Source: Trebonia sp963774945 (GTDB lineage: Bacteria > Actinomycetota > Actinomycetes > Streptosporangiales > Streptosporangiaceae). From it: 64,000 nt of DNA. Below are positions 56,048-64,000 of this stretch, piece by piece. Below the pieces are notes generated by a model. It worked only from the letters and a program-made list of their open reading frames with translations, was not told the DNA's origin and did no database searches. The position numbers and the translations under genes are program-made. Every line of letters begins with the position of its first letter. Position 1 is the stretch's first letter. Location: assembly GCA_963774945.1 (NCBI GenBank), contig CAVZHA010000005.1, positions 310,001 to 374,000 of the forward strand, given 5' to 3'.

Positions 56048-57572
56048 GTGTCACAAACGGAACGGTGGAAGATGCAGCCCTCGTCCCTCACCAGCCGCCT
56101 CAGCAGGCGTTTTGTGGTGAAGGAGTGGGCATGGTGGGAGCTCAAGCCCCTGTTGCGCTGCTATGTCGGGGCGGTTCCCCTGGCTGCGCTTGCGGTCATA
56201 GCGATCGCCGCCAGCCACACCGACTGGCGTCTTGATGACCTTGTGAAGTTCCTATTGCTCGTGTGCTGCGGCATGATCTCAGTTGCCTCAACGCCACGAA
56301 TGATGTATAGCGTCAACGGCGGGCTAGTCAGAGACTTTAGCTCTATTTGGACCGTCCCGGCGGCGATCTTGCTGCCCCCGGTCTACGCCGCCATGGCGCC
56401 GCTCGCATTCAGCGCGGCCATGTACCTATTCATCCATCGCGGAGTTCCGCACCGGCAGGTCTTCACCGCCGCCGCGCAGAGCCTGAGCTACGCGGGCGCA
56501 TCGGCCTTCTTCCGGCTGCTGCCGAATTCGTTCGCGGGCGGCACCGTCGGCATCGGGCTGCACGCCTTCACCTGGTGCGCGGCCGTCGCCGCGTGCGAGA
56601 TCATCGGGAACCGCGGCCACCACTTCCTGATCATGGGCGCGGTGAAGCTGACCTCACCGCAGGTGCGGATCCTGAAGGTGGAACTGGACCGCGAGGGCGC
56701 CCAGGCGCTCTTCGTGGAGATGGACCTCGGCATCCTGATCACGCTCGCGGTGGCGATCAGCCCCGCGCTCATCGTCATCGCGGTCCCCACCGTGCTGCTG
56801 GTCCGGCGGTTCCTGGTCTTTCCCATTCCTCTCGGCCCAGTCCCGGGTTGACTCCAAGACCGGCCTGCTCAACGTCTCCACCTGGGAGGCCGAGGCGGAG
56901 ACCGAGATCTCCCGCTCGATCAGGACCCGCAGCCCGGTGGCCCTCGCCCTGGTCGACATCGACCACTTCAAGCTCGTCAACGACACCCACGGGCACCTCG
57001 TGGGCGACAAGGTGCTGAAGGCGGTGGCCGAGGCGCTCACCACCCAGTCCCGCGACTACGACCGCGCGGGCCGGTTCGGCGGCGAGGAGTTCGTCCTCCT
57101 GCTCGCCCAGACGACCGGCACCGACGCCGTCAAGATCGCCGAGCGCCTCCGCTCCCACGTCGAGGGCCTCGAGGTCCCGGTCGACGAGCGCCCCGGCGGC
57201 CCGGTCGTCCAGGTGACGATCTCCATCGGCGTCACCTCGATCGCCCGCGGCGAGAGCCGCGAGCTGATCGACCTCCTCGCGGCCGCCGACTCAGCCCTGT
57301 ACCAGGCCAAGCAGGGCGGCCGTAACCGCGTGGCCGTCTCCCCGACCGACCGCACCGCCCCCCTCGACGTCCTCAGCGGGGGCCTGCCGGCCACCCCCCA
57401 CCTCCGAGACGAATCCCGCCCGACGCCCGACCCCCACCCCGCGCCAAGCTCGCCCTCCCCGCGCCCGGTCCAGGTCCACGTCCAGGCGAACCCAACCTCC
57501 TTTTCTTTATGCCAAAATAGGTCACTCTCCGTGCCCATTAGGGCACACCACGAATCCGATCTTCACGATTAG
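56048..57572 (+). CDS. Membrane diguanylate cyclase (GGDEF)
   Basis: Makes cyclic di-GMP from two GTP. GTG 56048. Five or more N-terminal helices (VGAVPLAALAVIAIAAS; VKFLLLVCCGMISVA; VPAAILLPPVYAAMAPLAF; LGILITLAVAISPALIVIAV) form a membrane sensor. After a single extra base near 56840 comes SRVDSKTGLLNVSTWEAE and the GGDEF domain: LALVDIDHFKLVNDTHGHLV, DRAGRFGGEEFVLLLAQ (active-site GGEEF), VTISIGVTSI. No RxxD inhibitory site is seen upstream of GGEEF. The tail is Pro-rich. Confidence 0.85.
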
Positions 57573-57897
57573 TGATTCCCCCACAAAACCTTGCACTGCA
57601 ACTTGCGCGGCGCCCGTTCAACCTGACTTTTATCACTGTGGCGGGACCGCCTCAGTTTTAGCGCTGTGAGCTGTACGTTTGCCGGTGGAATCCCGGAAAT
57701 TTGCGCACTAACCGTGGCTCGTAGCCTCGTCTTGTACCGTGCCTTCGCACCGTGAAGACGGCGCCGACGCGGTCGTGGTCCAGATCGTGTCGTCCTCGCG
57801 GCGCGGGTCGCGGGAGGTCGAGCGCATCGGCTCGGCGGACGATGCGGATAGCCCGGGCCGACCCGATGCGTGCACCAGTGAGCGAAAAGGAGGCTCA

Positions 57898-58821
57898 GTG
57901 CCGATGCAAGCCCTGACGGACCTGACCGCCCCCGACCTCGCCGCCGTCGGTTCGCCGGAGGGAAGGGCATGGATGGCCGCTGTGCCCTCCCTGCTGCACG
58001 ACCTGGCTCGCCAGTGGAACCTGATCACCGCCGGCGACCTGTTCTGGCATGGATGCAACGCGGTCGTCTTTCCCGTCCGCCAGGGCAGCCGGCCGCTCGC
58101 GCTCAAGCTGGCCTGGCCAGTTGACCAGACCAGGGGCGAGGCGGACGCGCTGACCGAATGGCGGGGGCGGGGGATCGTCGAACTGGTCGCCGCTGACGTG
58201 CCGCGCGGGGCCCTGCTCCTGGAGCGCCTGGATGCCTCGCGATCGCTGGCCGGCATCCCCCTTGCCGAGGCCGCCGCCACCGCGGGAGCCCTTGCCCGGA
58301 CCCTTGCCGTCGAGGCATCCGGGTCCTTCCCGTCGGTGCGGGCCGAGGCCCGCCAGCTCACCACGACGATCCCGGCACGCCAGCGTTCGCTTCACGATCC
58401 CGTTCCCGGCCAGTGGATCGCGCTGGCGGCCAGGCTCGCAGCGGACCTGGCCGACGATCCCGCTCGCTTGCTGGTCCACACCGACTTGCACTACGGCAAC
58501 ATCCTCGCCAGCAAGCGGCCAGGCCAGCCATGGGTGGCGATCGACCCCCGCGCGGCCGTGGGCGCCCCCGAACGCTCGGTGGCGGACCTGCTCTGGACCC
58601 GGGCCGACGAGCTTCCCGACGCGCAGGCCATCACCGGCCTGCTCGGCATCATCGTCGAGAACGGGAACCTGGACCAGGCCAAGGCAACCGCCTGGGGCTT
58701 CGTCCGAACCATCGACTACTGGCTCTGGGGACTGGAGAACGGGTTCACGGTCGATCCTGTTCGATGCCAGCGAATCGCCAGCGCCCTGGCACCCCTGGCC
58801 GGGCACGGCAGCCAGCCCTGA
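57898..58821 (+). CDS. APH(6)-like aminoglycoside phosphotransferase family protein
   Basis: 307 residues, intact. GTG 57898 with AGGAGG five bases upstream decides the start over the longer frame. Protein-kinase-like fold: LALKLAWP with the ATP-binding Lys, catalytic loop LLVHTDLHYGNILASK (His-x-Asp-x4-Asn) and metal-binding WVAIDPRAAVG. This is the streptomycin 6-phosphotransferase/hydroxyurea resistance group. Many chromosomal members have unknown natural substrates, so resistance is not implied. Confidence 0.85.
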   Translation: MPMQALTDLTAPDLAAVGSPEGRAWMAAVPSLLHDLARQWNLITAGDLFWHGCNAVVFPVRQGSRPLALKLAWPVDQTRGEADALTEWRGRGIVELVAADVPRGALLLERLDASRSLAGIPLAEAAATAGALARTLAVEASGSFPSVRAEARQLTTTIPARQRSLHDPVPGQWIALAARLAADLADDPARLLVHTDLHYGNILASKRPGQPWVAIDPRAAVGAPERSVADLLWTRADELPDAQAITGLLGIIVENGNLDQAKATAWGFVRTIDYWLWGLENGFTVDPVRCQRIASALAPLAGHGSQP

Positions 58822-58934
58822 AGACGCCCTCCTCGCATCGAGTAGCCGAAAGCAAATGCGCACTAACCTGATAAAAGTCAGGTTCAACTGCGCAAATCCA
58901 TCTCGGGCGCATGGCGGTACTGGGCGGCACCTTC

Positions 58935-59792
58935 TCAGGCGCTTTCGTCGGCGACGGGCCATGCTTTATAGGTTACGGGCATCAAGGTCAACATATCGGC
59001 GACGTTGCCTTGTAGCACGTAGAACTCCGGAGAGCCAAGCACATCAAAAACGCGATACAACGCATAGGAATCAAGATGGTGCCGCGCGAATTCTAGCTCA
59101 GCGAAAGATATGTAGAAGGGGGTCTCGCGCCCATATGCGGTCGCCTTTACCTCAATGTAGCGCACACGCCCTTCCTGATCGTAGGAAAGGACGTCGTAGC
59201 CGAGTCCGTCGCCGTCCTCCATGGCAGCCCAGCGCACCCGTTCCGCGAGGTCGGGACGCCCTGAGCGCATCAAGGAGGTCTGCTCGTAACTTACGACGAG
59301 CTGCTCGCCGCACTCGCCGCGGCGACGGCTTTCCTCCTGAAGCAGGCCATAGTCAAAGTGCGTGCCGCGCTGGGCGACCTTGGCGGGAGGAGCTGGTTTA
59401 GCGCGGCGAAGTTGGGGACCTCTTGCAAGCTCAGCAATCACGGTCGACCGGAGTGCGGCAATTAGTGACGGATCCGACTCTAGACGTCGTTGGATTTCTC
59501 CGAGCAATGACGCCTGAAAGTTCCCGCGAGGCTTGTAGCCCTGGATGTAAGGCAGCCCAAGATTGATCATCGCGGCGCTGATGTTCGCGTGCTTGAACTC
59601 GATCGAACCGTTGCTTCGCTTGCCGTTTAGCTTCTTGTTGAGCACTCGCCGGTGCTCGGTCTTCGAATAAGACTCGCCGGAAGCCTCCGCAGCGAGCATG
59701 TCGAGATAGTCATCGATGATCGCCGTGACTTCGTACTCAGTCCAGTCCGTGCGGGCAGGCGCATCGCCGCGCACAGGGAGATCTTCAGTCAT
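58935..59792 (-). CDS. DUF3883 domain protein, putative nuclease
   Basis: 285 residues, intact. ATG 59792 after AGGAAC. N-terminal half: DWTEYEVTAIIDDYLDMLAA and YSKTEHRRVLNKKLNGKRSN, helical and likely DNA- or protein-binding. C-terminal DUF3883: GECGEQLVVSYEQ, GDGLGYDVLSYDQEG and YIEVKATAYG, which gives the Glu, Asp and Glu-x-Lys of a PD-(D/E)xK-type fold. The family is frequent in defence islands. Monocistronic. Confidence 0.75.
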   Translation of the reverse strand: MTEDLPVRGDAPARTDWTEYEVTAIIDDYLDMLAAEASGESYSKTEHRRVLNKKLNGKRSNGSIEFKHANISAAMINLGLPYIQGYKPRGNFQASLLGEIQRRLESDPSLIAALRSTVIAELARGPQLRRAKPAPPAKVAQRGTHFDYGLLQEESRRRGECGEQLVVSYEQTSLMRSGRPDLAERVRWAAMEDGDGLGYDVLSYDQEGRVRYIEVKATAYGRETPFYISFAELEFARHHLDSYALYRVFDVLGSPEFYVLQGNVADMLTLMPVTYKAWPVADESA

Positions 59793-60222
59793 CTTGTTCC
59801 TGTCCGAACTCTGTCGTCGAGGAGTTGACCGTCATGGTCTACCGTCTCCACCATCCGGCCTCTAGGCCTGCAACGTGTTGCCAATGGCAATCCAATGTCA
59901 GGATGCTAGCGGAGATGCTTCGTCACGCGGGTGGGCGTTGCGTACGCCATGGTCGACAGCCGGGCTCGTATCCCGTGCGCGTCCCGACGTCGCGGCACTG
60001 GTGGGAACCCCTGAGCAGCGCTCCCGACGGCTAAGCCGTTGGTCGACGCGCTTGGCGCAACCACAGCGGATAGCTACCAATTCCGACGATGGACTCAGAT
60101 GAGGCTGGCGACTCGTAAATATGTGCGATAGCATTGATTGACAGACCGACGGCGGGCCGCCTCGGTGTCGCGAGCACCGGAGCGGCCCTGGGGCACCCAC
60201 CTCTACTACGGGGGCGAGCACC

Positions 60223-60636
60223 TTGAGCACAATCATCCCGGCCCGCGACCGCTGGTACATCCCTCCGCCGGTCGAAGCCGCGGCCGTGCGCCGAGGCCCC
60301 GGCGACGGCGACCTCGCGCGAATCGAAGCCCTGGACGCGGACCGCATGCACGACAGCCTGGTCTTCCTGGCCGGCTACGCGCCGGGCGTGCTGGACGTGA
60401 TCCTGACCGCGACCGAGCCCTGCCTGGATGACGAGCGCCCCGCCGACGCAGACGCACTCGAGCCGTACTGCACCAGATGCGGCGCCGCAGCAGGCATCTT
60501 CATCAGCCGCGGCAACGAGTGGCTGCACTACGCCGGCAGGCCCGAGACCGCCGACGTCCAGCCGTATTCCACCGATCACCAGCCAGTCGTCGGCTGGCGT
60601 ATCGCTACCAGCCCGATTGCCGAGGTAGCGCTCTAG
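60223..60636 (+). CDS. Conserved-looking small protein of unknown function
   Basis: 137 residues from a TTG start at 60223 after GGGGGCGAG. Contains one CTRCG segment (EPYCTRCGAAAGIF) and HYAGRPETADVQPYSTDHQPV, a pattern I associate with small actinomycete accessory proteins that have a zinc-ribbon-like half-site. No function assigned. Confidence 0.6.
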   Translation: MSTIIPARDRWYIPPPVEAAAVRRGPGDGDLARIEALDADRMHDSLVFLAGYAPGVLDVILTATEPCLDDERPADADALEPYCTRCGAAAGIFISRGNEWLHYAGRPETADVQPYSTDHQPVVGWRIATSPIAEVAL

Positions 60637-60739
60637 CTGTCTGTCCTCGCCGGGCTTGCGGGCGCTGTTTATCGCCAGACGACAGAAGCCATGGGCCAGC
60701 GGCGGTCCATGGCTTCTCTTCTTCTATCGCGTGGGCGGC

Positions 60740-61677
60740 CTACCGGAGTGAGTCCGTGAACGCGCGCCAAGTCGCGGTAGGAACGCTCAGCGTCACGCTG
60801 TCGCGGTCGGTGGTGTCCCTGACCAGGATCACGTCGCTACCGCTGGCTGTCTCTACGCAGTGCTCCGCCGTTGGTGTCGCTGTAAGTAGATTTCCGCCAG
60901 TCCATAGCTCGCTCGCTTCGTTGATCAACGCCAGTGACTCACTAGCACGCCATGCCTCTGATCGAAGGGTATCGAAAACGCGACCTAGCGACGAACGGGT
61001 TTCCTCGTCCGTCCACACGTTACCGTTGATGGCCGATTCGGAGTACGCGGCGCAGTCGGTCAGCACGATGCCGTGCGCGACGGATGGCACGGCCACGGCC
61101 GGGACGACCTGGATCGTGACGCGCGGGCGACTGGCCATCATGACCAGGTGCTGTAGTTGCGCGGCCATGCTCTCCGGGGAGCCGACGAGGCGGTACAGCG
61201 ATAGCTGGTCGATCAGGAACAGCATCGGCACGTCACGGGCGAACAGTCGCTTCTGGCGTGCCATGCGACCGGATAGGCGCGTGCTGATCACCTCGTCGGT
61301 CACGTCTGGGTGAACGGACAAAAGTGCGCGCGCGTAGTCCTCGGTTTGCAGCGGCCCGTGATGATCGACGGGCACCAGTCACGCAGCGACGAGGCGTTGT
61401 CGAGTTCTTCGGTCCATGACCTGAAACCGGGAGGTGCCCAGCTGCGCGAGTCCGAGTAGTACTCCCCGAACCAGCCACGCCGTTCGGGGAAAGCCTCGTC
61501 GCACTTGGCGGCGATTAGCTCGGTCGGAGGCCGGACGCCGCGTTCGATCCGTGACCAGTGGCCGGCATCTATGCCAGTGCGCTCCTCGAGGTACGGAAGC
61601 GACCACCCGCGAGCCAGTCGCTCCTTCTTGACCTGCTTGCCGAAGTGTGCCAGCGGATTGACCGATGTGCCCGTCAT
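60740..61677 (-). CDS. XRE regulator with DUF5753 domain
   Basis: About 310 residues after repair. N-terminal helix-turn-helix: FGKQVKKERLARGWSLPYLE, then TGIDAGHWSRIERGVRPP. After one extra base near 61370 comes GPLQTEDYARALLSVHPDVT and the DUF5753 domain (LFARDVPMLFLIDQLSLYRL; VTIQVVPAVAVPSVAHG; VTLSVPTATWRAF). ATG 61677 (MTGTSVNPLAHFG). Such regulators usually work with a small DUF397 partner, which I do not see next to it. Confidence 0.85.
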
Positions 61678-61824
61678 GAATCTAGGTTGACACACCTTCG
61701 CGTAGTCGTCACTAGGCGTTCCATATTGGTCACATGCCCCGCTGTTGCGGTTGGGGTGACGCGCTAACCAATCCGGTGAAGTACGGAAACCAGGACGGAT
61801 GACTTTCGAGCAAGGGAAAGGGCC

Positions 61825-62122
61825 ATGAACGACAGCGACGATTTCACTGCGATGAACGATCAGGATTTCCTAGCCGAGTACGACCGAGTGCGCGACGCTC
61901 TTCAAGGAGCTAATCGACCGCATGCGCAAGCATGACCGAGGAATTCGACCGGAGGGCGAGAGCCAAGTGGGCATCAGCCAGCCAGGGATAATCGCGCTGC
62001 CCCGCCTCCTCGCGGTGGAAGTCTTGCTGACCGAGCCTGAGTCCCTCGGGGACGACGTGCTTGAGTCTTGCCTGTACATCCTCCGCGACCGGCTTCGCGG
62101 CCGAGACAGCGACGGCGCGTGA
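61825..62122 (+). CDS. Small protein of unknown function
   Basis: About 98 residues. ATG 61825 after AAGGGAAAGG; starts MNDSDDFTAMNDQDFLAEYD. One extra base near 61895-61905 shifts the frame; the corrected protein continues ELIDRMRKHDRGIRPEGES and ends LRDRLRGRDSDGA. No family recognised. Its stop overlaps the GTG of the next gene. Confidence 0.5.
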
Positions 62123-62658
62123 GGGCCGAGAATGTGCCTATGGACGTTCCCGAACTGCTCCGCCGCGCAGCAGATCTTGTCCCGCCGGGTGCAAGAAGCG
62201 ACGCCGACCTCTGCGCCGATGAGGTCCGCGACTACCTTCGCCAGCACGAGTGGGAGGTCACTCTAGGCATCCCGGAGGATCTCGAGGGCGTGCAGTGGCA
62301 GAGCGGCGAATTCTGGGATCTTCTCGCCGGCGCCGCTCAGCAAATGTTGCTCACAGGCGACACGGCTTGGTGCCAGTGGCGCCGGGGAGAGACCCTGCAC
62401 CACATCATGACGGCAGATCTGTCGGACTGTAAACGGCCAAGTCGCCGTTGGGTACGTCAAGTTCTGCTTCAACAACGTGCTGAGCTTCCGTTGCCAAACC
62501 GGGCGGCTCAGCAGGATGGAAGCGCAGGACGTCTTGCAGATAGCACTAGTAATCAGATGCTCTATCCGTTGAGCTACGAGCGCAGACACCGCAAGCTACC
62601 GCGTCTGATGGCTTGGTTGCGCGCAGCTCACACCATACGTCACCCGGGCGCAGAGTGA
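62119..62658 (+). CDS. Small protein of unknown function, chimeric 3' part
   Basis: GTG 62119 overlaps the preceding stop (GTGA). The first ~105 residues (MDVPELLRRAADLVPPG; VRDYLRQHEWEVTLGIPEDL; FWDLLAGAAQQMLLTGDTAW) look like a real helical protein. After about 62435 the composition changes and the frame runs through a tRNA fragment on the other strand, so the original C-terminus was probably lost. Confidence 0.5.
   Translation: MRAENVPMDVPELLRRAADLVPPGARSDADLCADEVRDYLRQHEWEVTLGIPEDLEGVQWQSGEFWDLLAGAAQQMLLTGDTAWCQWRRGETLHHIMTADLSDCKRPSRRWVRQVLLQQRAELPLPNRAAQQDGSAGRLADSTSNQMLYPLSYERRHRKLPRLMAWLRAAHTIRHPGAE
62546..62583 (-). pseudogene. tRNA 5'-half fragment, Arg-like
   Basis: Minus strand reads GCGCTCGTAGCTCAACGGAT followed by AGAGCATCTGA: a complete 5' acceptor strand, D arm and half of an anticodon stem as in actinomycete tRNA-Arg. 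Similarity ends at the anticodon loop (62546) and no T arm follows. Possible integration scar. Confidence 0.55.
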
Positions 62659-62836
62659 TTAAGCGTTTGATTCTCCGATCGCACGCACGCTAAAAGTTCA
62701 CGTCTGGCGGCCATCCGCGGGCGGCCAAAGCGCTGCGACTTCCGCAAAAGTCACTATATTTCGTCAGCTCTTGCGGGAGTATTTCTATGCTGCGCACGGC
62801 GATGTGGCGCGCACGGTTTGCATTACTGGGGGAAAG

Positions 62837-64000
62837 ATGATACAGGCGGCGGCACCTGGGTGGTACCCGGATAGTCAAGCGTTCGGCCTACTGCGATGGT
62901 GGGATGGGACTCGCTGGACAGAATTCACCCAGCCTGACCATCCTGCGGCGCCTAGGAGCGCTCCGAAGGTACCCGGGCCTGGGGCGACTGGAGTATGGGG
63001 TCGGCCAGCTCCGGATGCTAGTCAGGGCGGCACGACGATGCCCGGCCGCAAGCGCGATCTGCAGGCCGAGGTGGAGCGGTTGCGCGAGGTCGTCGCGTCC
63101 AGCGGAGTGTTGGACCGGGACGAGCTGCGTGCGGAGGTTGGCAGGATGCAGCAGGATCTGCCCACGCTTAGGAACGAGCTAGCCGCGCTGCAAGCGACCA
63201 TCGGCCCGCTGCGCGCCGAAGCGACTGACCTGACTGCGCATCGGGATCAGGCCATGCGGCTCGAGGGAGAACTTCAGCGGTTGAGAGCCGAGCGGGACGC
63301 GCTCGCGACCGCCTCAGCCGAGGCGGACCGGTTGACCCTAGCGCTTGCGGCGTTGCGTTCCGAGCAAGCAGAACTGGCTGGTCAAGTGGTCGAGACCCGG
63401 GAGACTGCGATCTTGCAGGAGGTCGGCATCTACCAATACCGGCATCCTCTTCAGGATGCCATCGCATACAAGGCGAAACTGACCGGCCTGCAAGCGCGAA
63501 TCAAGGACGCGGTGAAAGCGGGGTCCGCAGTCGGCGGGTCGACGAACTGGACGGTCAACGACTCCAGGCAGCAGAGGGCACCAAGATGGTCCGCGAGTTC
63601 TCCAAGCTGATGCTTCGCGCCTACAACAATGAGGCCGACAACGCGGTGCGTTCCATGAAGCCGTACACGCTGGAGTCGTCAGTGGCCCGGTTGGACAAGT
63701 CTCGGGAGACGATCACCACGCTTGGCGGCACCATGAACATCCAGATAACCGACACGTACCATCGGCTGCGGGTCCAGGAACTCGAACTGACTGCGGACTA
63801 TCTCGAGAAAACCGCCGAGGAGAAAGAACGCGCGCGCGATGAGCGCGCCCGCCTGAAGGAAGAGGAGATCGCGCGCCGCGAATACGAGCGGGAACAGGAA
63901 CGGCTACGCAAAGAACAAGGCCACTACGAGGCAACCGCCGCGGCGCTACGGGAAAAGGGGGATGTCGACGGCGCCGACCGCGCTCAAGCCAGGCTCAACG
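62837..64000 (+). CDS. DUF2510/DUF4041 coiled-coil protein (3' end outside window)
   Basis: ATG 62837 with GGGGGAAAG upstream. The N-terminal DUF2510-type module APGWYPDSQAFGLLRWWDGT is followed by a Pro-rich linker, a long coiled coil (from about residue 80 to 190), and a DUF4041 region: LQEVGIYQYRHPLQDAIAYK, then after one extra base near 63565 MVREFSKLMLRAYNNEADNA and TYHRLRVQELELTADYLEK. A second charged coiled coil follows to the window end. Relatives often finish with a T5orf172/GIY-YIG nuclease domain, which would lie beyond 64000. Confidence 0.75.

Noticed and set aside
56048..57572. Two separate genes (membrane protein and soluble GGDEF protein)
   Set aside because: One extra base near 56840 explains the split and gives a standard membrane diguanylate cyclase; the second part has no ribosome site.
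57739..57897. Longer N-terminus for the APH-like kinase
   Set aside because: The GTG at 57898 has an AGGAGG site at ideal distance and gives a normal family N-terminus; the upstream 53 codons look non-coding.
59825..60102. Two overlapping small frames after the DUF3883 gene
   Set aside because: No ribosome site, no conserved features, and they cover the same DNA in different frames.
58900..64000. Prophage or integrative element end
   Set aside because: A tRNA fragment and an XRE regulator are present, but no integrase, capsid, terminase or replication gene is seen in the window.

Overview
The window is high-GC DNA with actinomycete-style gene content: an aa3-type cytochrome oxidase operon of the ctaCDE/ctaB kind, OmpR-family two-component regulation, a STAND regulator of the XRE/NB-ARC/TPR type, XRE-DUF5753 regulators, GTG and TTG starts, and tight ATGA or GTGA coupled operons. 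It most resembles a chromosomal segment of a Streptomyces/Streptosporangiales-like actinomycete. Genus and species cannot be fixed from the sequence alone.

Layout. 1-4.9 kb: respiratory oxidase genes (subunit II, a long subunit I with an N-terminal two-helix extension, subunit III, a small membrane protein, heme A pathway farnesyltransferase). 5.3-19.1 kb: a two-component system divergent from a LolA-like exported protein and an ABC transporter, an acyl-CoA synthetase, and a redox module (Ser-rich membrane protein, ApbE flavin transferase, two haem-b-type membrane proteins, a NuoF-like flavoprotein, a ferredoxin) with a glycoside hydrolase inside it. Three promoters here carry 11-bp-spaced TCTCAG-type direct repeats, which suggests one response-regulator regulon. 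19.4-22.2 kb: a dense array of about 30 tRNA genes, several structurally abnormal. 22.5-36.1 kb: pirin, TetR/MFS efflux pair, sedolisin-type protease, heterodimeric ABC exporter, lipoprotein, methyltransferase remnant, STAND regulator. A 130-bp double-palindrome element occurs twice (5.3 and 22.5 kb).

36.6-51.6 kb is an accessory defence island with visibly more A/T than its flanks: an Eco29kI-like GIY-YIG restriction enzyme, two divergent paralogous cytosine-C5 methyltransferases, an IS701 remnant, a dedicated primary-type sigma-70 factor, and a translationally coupled five-gene operon (NERD-domain SF1 helicase, DrmA-like helicase, DrmB-like DUF1998 protein, second SF1 helicase, unknown 414-aa protein). 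The DrmA-DrmB pair is the DISARM core, but the set of partners (sigma factor, NERD helicase, second SF1 helicase, unknown protein, no phospholipase-D DrmC) is not a DISARM layout I recognise. It is the best candidate for an undescribed system. 51.7-54.1 kb: an ISL3 transposase remnant broken by a complete IS630-type element with perfect inverted ends. 54.4-64 kb: MFS transporter, diguanylate cyclase, APH(6)-like kinase, DUF3883 nuclease-like protein, XRE regulator, small unknown genes, and a DUF2510/DUF4041 coiled-coil protein cut by the window end.

Caveat. Many otherwise conserved genes outside 28-32 kb and 33.7-51.6 kb are broken by single-base frameshifts. Almost all that I could resolve are repaired by deleting one base, usually in a short G or C run, so they look like residual insertion errors in the consensus rather than pseudogenes. 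Coordinates of such genes span all frames.
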